Shown piece by piece: positions 1-8,173 of a DNA stretch of 34,984 bases. Made by a program: the position numbers and the translations under genes. The stretch lies in assembly GCF_009765775.1 (NCBI RefSeq), contig NZ_LMUU01000176.1:3293-38276 (forward strand), given 5' to 3'. The notes under the pieces are model-generated. The model did not search any database, was not told the DNA's origin, and saw only the letters and a program-made list of their open reading frames with translations. Origin of the DNA: Beijerinckia sp. L45. GTDB taxonomy: Bacteria; Pseudomonadota; Alphaproteobacteria; Rhizobiales; Beijerinckiaceae. Numbering within the stretch: position 1 is the stretch's first letter; the number at the start of each line of letters is the position of its first letter.

Positions 1-149
1 TCGAGCTGCTGCGCGAAGGCGGCGAACCGACGCGTGACGACATCCGCGAGCGGATCTCCGGCAATTACTGCCGGTGTACCGGCTATCAGGCGATCGTCGA
101 CGCCATCGCTTTGGCGGCCGCGCGCCTCTCCGCCCGCGAGGCGGCATGA
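1..149 (+). CDS. [2Fe-2S] subunit of a xanthine dehydrogenase-family hydroxylase, C-terminal part
   Basis: The open frame enters from the window edge (first full codon at 3) and stops with TGA at 147-149. The visible 48 residues contain GNYCRCTGYQ, the second Cys-x-Cys of the helical [2Fe-2S] domain found in small subunits of molybdenum hydroxylases (CoxS/XdhC/IorA type), followed by the usual short Ala-rich C-terminal helix. The family's role is to carry electrons from the molybdopterin centre of the large subunit to FAD or another acceptor. The stop overlaps the next start (ATGA), so the two subunits are probably translationally coupled. The N-terminal plant-ferredoxin domain and any FAD subunit lie outside the window. 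Confidence 0.9.
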   Translation, partial: ELLREGGEPTRDDIRERISGNYCRCTGYQAIVDAIALAAARLSAREAA

Positions 150-2530
150 GCGAGCTGCCTGGTATCTCCGCAATCGACCGGCCGAACAGTTATATCGGCC
201 GCAGCGTGCCGCGTCCCAATGCCCGGCGGCTGACCGAAGGCAAGGGGCGGTTCACCGATGACCTGCCGGTGACGTCGCGCACGGTACATGTCGCGTTTCT
301 GCGCAGCCCGCACGCCCATGCCAAAATCGTGTCGATCGACATCGAGGAGGCCCGCGCCGCCAAGGGCGTGGTGCTGGTGGCGACCGGCCGGGACATCGCC
401 GCGGTGTGCCGGCCGTGGACCGGCGTGCTCACCCATTTCCCCGGCCTGAAATCGGCGCCGCAGCCGGCCCTGGCGATCGACCGCGTCGTCTGGCTGGGCG
501 AGCCTGTCGTCGCCGTGGCCGCGACCACGCGGGCGCTGGCCGAAGACGCGATCGACCTGATCGCGGTGGCGTATGACGAATTGCCTTCCGTCACCGATAT
601 CGACGCCGCGTTGACGCCGGGCTCGACGCTGATCCATCCTGATCTCGGCGACAATATCGCCTTCCAGCTCAAGCTCGAGAGCGGCGAGGTCGACGCCGCC
701 TTCCGCGACGCCCACAAAATCGTCGAGGACACGTTTTTCTTCAACCGCCACACCGCGGTGACGCTGGAGCCACGCTCGATCCTCGCCGACTACGACGCCA
801 GCGAAAATCGGCTGACGATCCACCAGTCGACGCAGACGCCGTATCAGATGCAGGACATCTACGCCCGCCATCTCGGCCTTCCCGAGGCCAATGTCCGCGT
901 CGTCGCGCGCGACGTCGGCGGCAGCTTTGGCATGAAGCTGCATGTCTACGGCGACGAGATGGCCGCGGCCGCGATGGCGGTCATGCTGCGCCGGCCGGTC
1001 AAATTCGTGGCCGATCGTTTGGAATCCTTCGTTTCCGACATCCACACCCGGTCGCATCGCGTGCGCGCCCGCATGGCGGTGAACGGCGAGGGTGTCATCA
1101 CCGCGATGGAGGTCGACGACGTCACCGGCGTCGGCCCCTTCTCCGCCTATCCCCGCACCAGCGCGGTCGAAGGCAACCAGGCGGTTCGCCTGATGGGCGG
1201 CCCCTACGCCAACCGCAACTACCGCGGCAGCCTTAAGGTCGTCTTTCAGAACAAGGCGATGATGAGCCAGTATCGCGCCGTCGGCCACCCCATCGCCTGT
1301 GCGGTGACCGAAGCGCTCGTGGACCAAGCGGCAAACGCCATCGGCCTCGACGCCCTCGAAATCCGCCGCCGCAATTTGCTGACCGACGACGTCTACCCTT
1401 ACAAATCGCCGACCGGCTACGTGTTCGAGCGCCTGTCGCATCACCAATGTCTCGCGGCCTTGGAAGAGGCCTGCGACTATGCCGACCTGCGGCGCGATCA
1501 GCAGGAGGCCCGCAGCCGCGGCGTCTATCGTGGCATCGGTATCGCCGCGTTTATCGAGATCACCAGTCCTGGCCCCGCTTTTTATGGCGTCGGCGGCGCG
1601 CGGATCACGGCGCAGGACGGCTGCGTGATGCAGGTCGACCCCTCCGGCGCGGTGCGCTGCCAGGTCAGCGTCACCGAGCAGGGTCAGGGCACCGAAGGCA
1701 TCATGGCGCAGATCGCGGCCTCCGCGCTCGGCGTCAAGATCGACCAGGTCCGGGTCCTCACCGGCGACACCGAGGCGGCGCCCTACGGCGGCGCCACCTG
1801 GGCCTCGCGCGGCGCCAGCATCGGCGGCGAGACGGTGCTGATCACCGGCCGGGCGCTTCGCGAGCAGTTGCTCGCGCTGGCCGCCGCCATTCTGCAGGAA
1901 CAGGCTGGGGCGCTCGACATCGTCGACGGCGCGGTCGTCGACGTCGATGGCGGGCGTGAACGCATCACCGTCGCCGAGTTGGCGCGCATCGCCTACTATC
2001 GGCCGGACACGCTGCCGCCCGGCGTCCAGGCGCAGATGACGGCCTCGCGCAACCACGTGCCGCGCGGCCAGGCTTTTTCCTTCACCAACGGCATCCAGGC
2101 GAGTCACGTCGAGGTCGATGTCGAGACCGGCTTCGTTCGTTTGCTCGGTCACTGGGTGGTCGAGGATTGCGGCCGCATCATCAACCCGATGCTGGTCGAC
2201 GAGCAGATCCGCGGCGGCGTCGTCCAGGGCATCGGCGCCGCGCTGTTCGAGGAATGCATCTATTCGCCGGAAGGCCAGCTTCTCAACGGGACGATGGCCG
2301 ACTACCTCGTGCCGATGGCGGCGGAAATGCCGGACATTCATGTCGGCCATGTCTCGACGCCGACGCTGCATACGGAATTGGGTGCCAAAGGCGCCGGCGA
2401 GGCGGGAACGGCTGGGTCGGCGTCGGCGATACTCAACGCCGTCAACGATGCGATCCGGCCGCTTGGCGCGAGACTGACGGAGATACCGCTGACGCCCGAG
2501 CGCATCTTGAAAGCGCTTGGGCGGATCTGA
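146..2530 (+). CDS. Molybdopterin-binding (large) subunit of a xanthine dehydrogenase-family hydroxylase
   Basis: This is a 794-residue protein, normal for CoxL-type large subunits. An aldehyde oxidase/xanthine dehydrogenase a/b-hammerhead domain lies at about residues 20-130 and the molybdopterin-binding domains follow. GGSFGMK is near residue 258, QYRAVGHP near 375, and the catalytic glutamate is in GAGEAG (Glu752). The loop that reads AYRCSFR in true (form I) CO dehydrogenases is QYRAVGHP here, so CO oxidation is unlikely; purine, nicotinate-like, other N-heterocyclic or aldehyde substrates fit better. I chose the ATG at 146 because it overlaps the small-subunit stop; an in-frame upstream ATG at 74 would lie inside the small subunit. 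The downstream ABC importer and CoxG-like gene suggest that the substrate is imported and hydroxylated in the cytoplasm. Confidence 0.9.
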   Translation: MSELPGISAIDRPNSYIGRSVPRPNARRLTEGKGRFTDDLPVTSRTVHVAFLRSPHAHAKIVSIDIEEARAAKGVVLVATGRDIAAVCRPWTGVLTHFPGLKSAPQPALAIDRVVWLGEPVVAVAATTRALAEDAIDLIAVAYDELPSVTDIDAALTPGSTLIHPDLGDNIAFQLKLESGEVDAAFRDAHKIVEDTFFFNRHTAVTLEPRSILADYDASENRLTIHQSTQTPYQMQDIYARHLGLPEANVRVVARDVGGSFGMKLHVYGDEMAAAAMAVMLRRPVKFVADRLESFVSDIHTRSHRVRARMAVNGEGVITAMEVDDVTGVGPFSAYPRTSAVEGNQAVRLMGGPYANRNYRGSLKVVFQNKAMMSQYRAVGHPIACAVTEALVDQAANAIGLDALEIRRRNLLTDDVYPYKSPTGYVFERLSHHQCLAALEEACDYADLRRDQQEARSRGVYRGIGIAAFIEITSPGPAFYGVGGARITAQDGCVMQVDPSGAVRCQVSVTEQGQGTEGIMAQIAASALGVKIDQVRVLTGDTEAAPYGGATWASRGASIGGETVLITGRALREQLLALAAAILQEQAGALDIVDGAVVDVDGGRERITVAELARIAYYRPDTLPPGVQAQMTASRNHVPRGQAFSFTNGIQASHVEVDVETGFVRLLGHWVVEDCGRIINPMLVDEQIRGGVVQGIGAALFEECIYSPEGQLLNGTMADYLVPMAAEMPDIHVGHVSTPTLHTELGAKGAGEAGTAGSASAILNAVNDAIRPLGARLTEIPLTPERILKALGRI

Positions 2531-2559
2531 CGAAAAATTAAAGAAAAACGACGGGGGAG

Positions 2560-3813
2560 ATGACGATGCACGAGACGAAGACAACGATCGGACGCCGCAC
2601 GCTGCTTGGCGGCACCATCGCCACGCTGGCGGCGCCGGCGTTGCTGCTGCGCGTTGCCCGCGCGGCCGACGAACCGATCCGCATCGGTTTCCCCACGCCG
2701 CTCACCGGCCCATTCGGCGCCGAAGCCAAAGACCAGGTCCGCTGCGCAGAGCTCGCGATCAAGCAGTTCAATGCTGCTGGCGGCCTAAAGGGTCGACAGG
2801 TTGAGTTGCTCGTTCGCGACGACAAGCTCAACCGGGGCGAAGCCGCCACGCGCACCCTCGAATTGATCGAGAAGGACAAGGTCGCCTGCATCGTCGGCGC
2901 GCTCTCCTCTTCCGTGCAGCTTGCAGTCAACGAGGTGACCAAGGCGCGCGGCATGCTCTACGTGTCGATCAGCCAGTCCGACACGATTACCGCGATGCCG
3001 GACTTCAGCCGCACCACCTTCCATGAGGCGTTGAACCCGCACATGACGGCTGGCGCAGTCGCGCGCCATGTTTTTAAGCCCGGCATGAAGGTCGCGATCC
3101 TGCTCGCCGACTACGCCTATGGGCAAGAGATGGCGGCCGGTTTCCGCAGCGCCGCGGCGGCGATCGGCGGCATCGATATCGTGCTGGAGCAAAAGCATCC
3201 GTTCGGCGCCGCGGATTATTCCACCTTCCTGCCGCGCTTGCGGGCCGCGAAAGCCGACGTCGTCTGCATCTGCAATTTCGGCCGCGATCAGGCCAACTCG
3301 ATCAAGCAGGCCGTCGACTTCGGCCTCAAGCGCCAGTCTAAGATCGTCGTCCCCGTGCTGCTGTACAACCAACGTCTCGCCGGCAGCCCCGAGGCCTTCG
3401 AGGGGATCATCGGCGGCTCCAATTATTATTGGACGATCGAGGATCACGTGCCGACGGCCAAGGCCTTCAACGACGCCTATCGCGCCGACACATCAGGCGG
3501 TGTTCCCTCGGATTACGGCGCCTACGGCTATGCCGGCATCCGCCTCGTGCTCGACGCGATGCGCCGCGCCGGCAGCGTCGATGCCGATGCGCTCGTGCAT
3601 CAGATCGAAAACGCCAAATACGACACGTACAAGGGGCCGGAGACGATGCGGGCCTGCGACCATCAGGCGGTGCAGTCGGTGCTGATCCTGCAGTCGAAGG
3701 CGAAGGCCGCGATGAAAAACGCGACGGATCTGTTTGACGTCCTCGCCATGGACGACGGGTCGGAGGCCAACCTTCGCAGCTGCGCGGATCTCGGCCACGT
3801 GGCGGGCAAATGA
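2560..3813 (+). CDS. ABC transporter substrate-binding protein (Leu/Ile/Val-binding family), Tat-type signal
   Basis: This 417-residue periplasmic binding protein belongs to the Peripla_BP_6/LivJ type. The N-terminus has a twin-arginine signal (TIGRRTLLGG, an Ala-rich hydrophobic stretch, then cleavage probably after ARA), which suggests export in folded form. The mature part opens with IRIGFPTPLTGPFG, the typical first strand of this fold. A purine-rich GGGGGAG sits just before the ATG. It follows the hydroxylase large subunit by 29 bp and its stop overlaps the first permease start (ATGA), so it supplies substrate specificity to the importer encoded next. Members of this family bind amino acids, amides, urea and aromatic acids; the ligand cannot be read from sequence. 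Confidence 0.9.
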   Translation: MTMHETKTTIGRRTLLGGTIATLAAPALLLRVARAADEPIRIGFPTPLTGPFGAEAKDQVRCAELAIKQFNAAGGLKGRQVELLVRDDKLNRGEAATRTLELIEKDKVACIVGALSSSVQLAVNEVTKARGMLYVSISQSDTITAMPDFSRTTFHEALNPHMTAGAVARHVFKPGMKVAILLADYAYGQEMAAGFRSAAAAIGGIDIVLEQKHPFGAADYSTFLPRLRAAKADVVCICNFGRDQANSIKQAVDFGLKRQSKIVVPVLLYNQRLAGSPEAFEGIIGGSNYYWTIEDHVPTAKAFNDAYRADTSGGVPSDYGAYGYAGIRLVLDAMRRAGSVDADALVHQIENAKYDTYKGPETMRACDHQAVQSVLILQSKAKAAMKNATDLFDVLAMDDGSEANLRSCADLGHVAGK

Positions 3814-4688
3814 CGCTCGACCTGATCGTCGCGCAGCTGTTCACCGGCGTGGCGTTGGGCGCGGTCTTCGTGCTGCTCTCCACCGGCCTGTCGGTGATCT
3901 TCGGCATGCTCGGCGTCGTCAATTTCGCGCACGGCGCCTTCTACATGACCGGCGCCTATGCCGGCGTCTTCGTTCTCGCGCTGACCGGCAACTTTTGGAT
4001 CGCGCTCGTCGCGGTACCCGTGCTGATCGGCGTCATGGGGCTCGGCGTCGAGCGCTTTCTCATCCGGCCGCTCTATGGACGCGGGCAGGACTATCCGCTG
4101 CTCCTGACCTTCGGCCTCGGCTATGTGCTGATCGAGGTCGTGCGCATTCTGTTCGGCACCGACGGCATGCCGTTCGAAACACCACCACTCTTGTCCGGCG
4201 GCCTTGATATCGAGGGCCTCGGCTATTTTCCGGCCTATCGCCTGTTCGTCATTGCGATGACCGCGGCCTTGATGCTCGGCCTGTGGATCCTCTTGGAACG
4301 CACGCGTTACGGCCTCATCATTCGCGGCGCCGCGCGGGACCCGGAGATCCTCTCCGTCCTCGGCGTCGACACCCGAAAAGTCTTTCTGCTGGTGTTCGGG
4401 CTCGGCACCGGACTTGCCGCGCTGGCCGGCCTGCTTGCAGCGCCGATGCGCAGCGTCAATCCCGAGATGGGCGTCGCCGTGCTCATCGAAGCCTTCGTCG
4501 TCACCGTGATCGGCGGCATGGGTTCGCTGCTTGGCGGCGCCGTCGCCGGCATGCTCGTCGGCATCGTCGTCAGCATGACCGCTCTCTGGATGCCCGAAAT
4601 GTCTGAGATTTCGATGTTCGCGCTGATGGCGCTGGTGCTTCTGGTGCGGCCGCACGGGCTGTTCGGCCGCGGAGCGCTGGCGCGATGA
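3810..4688 (+). CDS. Branched-chain amino acid-type ABC transporter permease (LivH family)
   Basis: This 292-residue integral membrane protein of the LivH family is rich in hydrophobic segments and carries the early family signature SVIFGMLGVVNFAHGAFYM near residue 28, plus the cytoplasmic-loop stretch GAARDPEILSVLGVD that faces the ATPase. It starts with an ATG overlapping the binding-protein stop and ends overlapping the LivM start. With the next gene it should form the heterodimeric inner-membrane channel of the importer. Confidence 0.9.
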   Translation: MTLDLIVAQLFTGVALGAVFVLLSTGLSVIFGMLGVVNFAHGAFYMTGAYAGVFVLALTGNFWIALVAVPVLIGVMGLGVERFLIRPLYGRGQDYPLLLTFGLGYVLIEVVRILFGTDGMPFETPPLLSGGLDIEGLGYFPAYRLFVIAMTAALMLGLWILLERTRYGLIIRGAARDPEILSVLGVDTRKVFLLVFGLGTGLAALAGLLAAPMRSVNPEMGVAVLIEAFVVTVIGGMGSLLGGAVAGMLVGIVVSMTALWMPEMSEISMFALMALVLLVRPHGLFGRGALAR

Positions 4689-5677
4689 CCCGCGATATCG
4701 CCGCCGCCCGCATCATGCCGTCCGGCGCCGACTGGTCGGCGACGGCCCAGCGCTGGCGGGTGCCGCTGCTGACGGTCGCGCTGGCCGCGCTGCCGTGGAT
4801 CGTTCCGTCCCAGGCGCTGGCGGTCAACATCTTGATCTTCGGGCTCTACGCCACCGGCTTCAACCTGCTGTTCGGTTTTGCCGGCATGCTGTCCTTCGGC
4901 CACGCCGCGTTCTTTGGCGCGGGGGCCTATGGCGCCGGCATCGCTTTGGCGCGCTACGGCGTCGGCTGGTTCGGCGCGATTGCGATCGGTGTTGCCGTCG
5001 CGGGTGTTCTCGCGCTGCTGATCGGCGCGCTGTCGATCCGCTCGCGCGGGATCTACTTCAGCATGGTCACTTTGGCTCTGGCGCAACTCGTCTATTACGT
5101 CGCGTTCCAGGCGACCGATTGGACCGGTGGCGAAAACGGCCTGCGTGGTCTCACCGTCAGTGTGATCCACATCGGGCCGCTCGCACTCAACTTTCTCGAC
5201 CCCGTGACAAAATACTATGTCATCCTCGTCTTCGTCGTGGCCGCGCTTTATGCGATCTCGCGGCTGTTGAACGCGCCCTTCGGGGCTGCGATGGAGGCCG
5301 TCCGCGAGAACGAGAGCCGGGCCGCGGCGATCGGCTACGACGTCAAGCGGATCAAGCTCATCGCCTTCACGCTGTCGGGCCTCGTCTGCGGTCTCGCCGG
5401 CACGCTCGATGCGCTGCATCTGTCGATCGTGCCGATCGACACACTGTTCTACCAGACGTCAGGGCTCGCGGTGATGATGGTGCTGCTCGGCGGTAGCGGA
5501 ACGTTCCTCGGGCCTTTCGTCGGCGCTGCGATCTTCCTGCTGATCGAGGACGTGTTTTCGATCTGGACGCCGCATTGGCAGCTGTTCGTCGGTATCGTCT
5601 TCATTCTGGCCGTGCTGTTTTTGCCGCGCGGCGTCTGGGGCACGCTGGCTGCCTGGCACAAACGGCGGTCCGCATGA
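4685..5677 (+). CDS. Branched-chain amino acid-type ABC transporter permease (LivM family)
   Basis: This 330-residue membrane protein is the second permease. LivM signatures are visible: YATGFNLLFGFAGMLSFGHA near residue 56 and AVRENESRAAAIGYDVKRIK near 208, the loop that couples to the ATPases. The N-terminal 35 residues are hydrophilic and precede the first membrane helix. ATGA overlaps at both ends mark it as the middle of a tightly coupled five-gene transporter set. Full-length, nothing unusual. Confidence 0.9.
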   Translation: MTRDIAAARIMPSGADWSATAQRWRVPLLTVALAALPWIVPSQALAVNILIFGLYATGFNLLFGFAGMLSFGHAAFFGAGAYGAGIALARYGVGWFGAIAIGVAVAGVLALLIGALSIRSRGIYFSMVTLALAQLVYYVAFQATDWTGGENGLRGLTVSVIHIGPLALNFLDPVTKYYVILVFVVAALYAISRLLNAPFGAAMEAVRENESRAAAIGYDVKRIKLIAFTLSGLVCGLAGTLDALHLSIVPIDTLFYQTSGLAVMMVLLGGSGTFLGPFVGAAIFLLIEDVFSIWTPHWQLFVGIVFILAVLFLPRGVWGTLAAWHKRRSA

Positions 5678-6438
5678 CCGGGCCCGTCCTCGTCGCCGAG
5701 CATATCGGCAAGCGCTTCGGCGGCTTCACCGCGCTCGACGACGTCAGCGTCAGCTTCGAGGCGGGACAGCTCACCGCGATCATCGGCCCCAACGGCGCCG
5801 GCAAGAGCACGTTTTTCTCGCTGCTCTCGGGCGCCGTCGCGCCGACGAGCGGCCGCATCCGCTTCGAAGGCGCCGACGTTGCCGGCCAGCCGCACCACCG
5901 CTTCACCCGGATGGGGATCGCCCGCTCGTATCAGATCACCAGCCTGTTCCCGCAGCTGACCGCCCACGAAAACGTCCGCCTCGCCTGCCAGGCCATCCAC
6001 GCCTCGGCCCGCGGCGGTTTGTGGCGCGATCGCGCGCACTATCCCGGCCTCGCCGAGGAGGCGGATTCGACGCTGGCGCTGGTCGGCTTATTGGCGCGCC
6101 GCGGCCGCCCGGCGGCGAGCCTGGCGCATGGCGAGCAGCGCGCGCTGGAGATCGCCGTGGCGCTGGCGAGCCGCCCGAAACTGCTGCTGCTCGACGAGCC
6201 GACCGCAGGCATGAGTCCGGAAGAGACCAAGGAAATGATGGATCTGATCGCGCGGCTCGCAAGCGAGCGCACCGTGCTCCTCGTCGAGCACAAGATGAAG
6301 ATGGTGATGGGGCTGGCGGACCGGATCGTCGTGCTGCACCAGGGCAAGCTCCTGGCCGCGGGAACGCCGGACGCGATCCGCACCGATGCCGATGTGCGCC
6401 GCGTCTATCTCGGCGAAGGGCGGTCCGGCCGTGGCTGA
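5674..6438 (+). CDS. ABC transporter ATP-binding protein (LivG family)
   Basis: A 254-residue ATPase. Walker A is GPNGAGKST, the Walker B/D-loop is LLLLDEPTAGMSP, and the signature is LAHGEQRALEIA instead of the more usual LSYGEQR; the H-loop reads LLVEHKMKM. The VEHDM-like motif and the long insert after the Q-loop (TSLFPQLTAHENVRLA) place it in the LivG branch. The ATG at 5674 overlaps the LivM stop; an upstream in-frame ATG at 5575 lies inside livM and is rejected. Confidence 0.9.
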   Translation: MTGPVLVAEHIGKRFGGFTALDDVSVSFEAGQLTAIIGPNGAGKSTFFSLLSGAVAPTSGRIRFEGADVAGQPHHRFTRMGIARSYQITSLFPQLTAHENVRLACQAIHASARGGLWRDRAHYPGLAEEADSTLALVGLLARRGRPAASLAHGEQRALEIAVALASRPKLLLLDEPTAGMSPEETKEMMDLIARLASERTVLLVEHKMKMVMGLADRIVVLHQGKLLAAGTPDAIRTDADVRRVYLGEGRSGRG

Positions 6439-7150
6439 TCCGTTGCTCGAGGTGCGTGACCTCAACGCCTGGTATGGTCCCGCCCACGTCCTGCAGGGCG
6501 TCAGCCTTGCGGTCGGCCCCGGCGAGATCGTCGCGCTGGTCGGCCGCAACGGCGCCGGCAAGACCACGACGGTCCGTAGCATCATGGGTTTGATTCCCAA
6601 GCGCTCCGGCAGCGTGCGGTTCGACTGCGCGGATCTCTCGGCGCGGCCGACCCACGAGCGGTTCGGCCGCGGGCTCGGCTACGTGCCCGAGGATCGGCGC
6701 ATCGTCCCCGGCCTTACGGTCCGCGAGAATCTGGTGCTGGGGCTGCTAGCGGCCCGTCTCGGCAAGGCAGCGGAGGCCCAAGCGATCGAGGCCGTCGCAC
6801 AGCGGTTTCCACGCCTTGGGGAGCGGCTGGGGCAGGAGGCGATCACGATGTCGGGCGGCGAGCAGCAGATGCTCGCGATCGCTCGGGCTATGCTGTCCAA
6901 CCCGAAGATGATCCTTCTCGACGAGCCCTCCGAGGGCATCATGCCGGCGCTCGTCGACGAAATGGCCGACCTGTTCCTCGACCTCAAGCGCGGCGGCACC
7001 AGCCTGCTGCTCATCGAGCAGAACGTCGAACTGGCTCTCGAAATCTCCGACCGGGCCTATGTGCTCGACCAGGGCCGCCTCGTGCACGACGGGTCCAGTG
7101 CGGATCTCCTCGCCGACCCGACGATCCGCGACCGCTATTGCGCGGTCTGA
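6431..7150 (+). CDS. ABC transporter ATP-binding protein (LivF family)
   Basis: A 239-residue ATPase forming the second nucleotide-binding subunit. Walker A is GRNGAGKTT, the signature MSGGEQQMLAIARA, Walker B MILLDEPSEGIMP, and the H-loop LLIEQNVELAL, all diagnostic of LivF. The start is the GTG at 6431 (VADPLLEVRDLNAWYG), which overlaps the livG stop by a few bases and gives the normal LivF N-terminus; the in-frame ATG at 6386 would add an unrelated extension from within livG. It completes the importer. Confidence 0.88.
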   Translation: MADPLLEVRDLNAWYGPAHVLQGVSLAVGPGEIVALVGRNGAGKTTTVRSIMGLIPKRSGSVRFDCADLSARPTHERFGRGLGYVPEDRRIVPGLTVRENLVLGLLAARLGKAAEAQAIEAVAQRFPRLGERLGQEAITMSGGEQQMLAIARAMLSNPKMILLDEPSEGIMPALVDEMADLFLDLKRGGTSLLLIEQNVELALEISDRAYVLDQGRLVHDGSSADLLADPTIRDRYCAV

Positions 7151-7173
7151 CCTGACAAGAAAAGGACGACGTC

Positions 7174-7824
7174 ATGGAGCTTGATGGCGAGCAGAAGATC
7201 CCGCTGCCGCGCGACCGCGTGTGGACGGCGTTGAACGATCCGGCGGCGCTGCGCGCCTGCATCCCGGGCTGCAAGGAGCTGACGAAAACGTCGGACACCG
7301 GCTTTTCCGCCCGCGTGGTGTCGAAGATCGGGCCGGTGTCGGCGTCGTTCGCGGGCACCGTCGACCTCACCGATATCGATCCCGGCCGTGCCTACACGAT
7401 TTCCGGCAGCGGGCAGGGTGGGGTCGCCGGCTTCGCCAAAGGCAGCGCGCGGGTCGAACTGGCCGATGATGGCGAGGCGGCGACGATTTTGACCTACACG
7501 GCCAAGGCCGAGATCGGCGGCAAGCTGGCGAGCGTCGGAAGCCGTATGCTGAAGGGCGCCGCGCGCAAGACGGCAGATGAGTTCTTCACGAACTTCGTGA
7601 CGCTTTTGGCCGATGCCGGCGCGAACGACACGGCAGTGGCATCCCCGCCGCCGGAAGTGGCGGCGCTCGGCCAACCGCCCTCGAACGTCGCGCTATCCTT
7701 CCCGAGCACGATCAAGATCGAATTCGGCGAGCTGCGGGTCGTGACCCAGACGCCGTGGATGACGTTCGCGGCCATCATCGGCTGGCTCGCTGCTGCGGGG
7801 CTGGCCTGGCGCGCCTACCACTGA
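7174..7824 (+). CDS. CoxG-like SRPBCC protein with C-terminal membrane anchor
   Basis: This 216-residue protein has the CoxG/DUF1857-like START-fold sequence MELDGEQKIPLPRDRVWTAL at its start, followed by the characteristic CIPGCKEL motif near residue 29 and the AxVxSKIGPV strand. A single C-terminal helix (about residues 193-212, FAAIIGWLAAAGLAW) would anchor it in the inner membrane. In carboxydotrophs CoxG helps attach CO dehydrogenase to the membrane; members also accompany other molybdenum hydroxylases. It is 23 bp after livF with an AAAAGGACG ribosome site and is the last gene of this operon. Its presence next to a non-CO hydroxylase suggests membrane recruitment of that enzyme (inference). 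Confidence 0.85.
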   Translation: MELDGEQKIPLPRDRVWTALNDPAALRACIPGCKELTKTSDTGFSARVVSKIGPVSASFAGTVDLTDIDPGRAYTISGSGQGGVAGFAKGSARVELADDGEAATILTYTAKAEIGGKLASVGSRMLKGAARKTADEFFTNFVTLLADAGANDTAVASPPPEVAALGQPPSNVALSFPSTIKIEFGELRVVTQTPWMTFAAIIGWLAAAGLAWRAYH

Positions 7825-7846
7825 GGCTCGAACGCGTCCGACCCGC

Positions 7847-8059
7847 CTAGGACAGACTCTGCCCATCGGGCGGCGTGGACGTTTCCAGCATCGCTGCCAG
7901 CTCTTCCGTTGTGATGCGTTTGCCGGAATCGTCGAAGGCGCGGACCTTGCCGATCGCGGCGTCCTCGAGTTCGACCATCTTGGCCTGGGCTTCCTGCGGG
8001 CTGGCGCAACCGATGCGCACGCTGCTGTTGGGCGTCGAGGCGCAGACGATGATGAACAT
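7847..8059 (-). CDS. Small conserved-looking protein of unknown function (70 aa)
   Basis: I do not recognise a named family. The 70-residue product starts MFIIVCASTPNSSVRIGCAS and has a central segment SPQEAQAKMVELEDAAIGKV followed by a short VRAFDDSGKRITTEELAAML, a pattern resembling a small sheet plus helix in which a query residue pair is modified by a D-x-G-x-x-I motif. I chose the start at 8059 because a GGGGGC tract lies about six bases upstream. An in-frame ATG at 8152 would add 31 residues without family-like character. It lies 114 bp downstream of the histidine kinase on the same strand. Confidence 0.6.
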   Translation of the reverse strand: MFIIVCASTPNSSVRIGCASPQEAQAKMVELEDAAIGKVRAFDDSGKRITTEELAAMLETSTPPDGQSLS

Positions 8060-8173
8060 GAAGCCCCCGGGCGCCGTGGCTATGCAGGCAAGCCGCTTGT
8101 GCGGCGAGTCGATCCTCGGGGAAAGGATCATCCTTAATGCCGCGCAAGGCAAGCGTGCAGACCGATACGGCCT

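Noticed and set aside
146-2530. Calling the hydroxylase large subunit CoxL
   Set aside because: The loop is QYRAVGHP; form I CO dehydrogenases carry AYRCSFR. The CoxG-like neighbour alone does not make it a CO dehydrogenase.
86-2584. An 832-codon open frame on the minus strand opposite the hydroxylase large subunit
   Set aside because: It is an antisense shadow: high GC leaves few stops, the translation is Arg/Asp/His-rich without motifs, and the plus frame encodes a clear enzyme.
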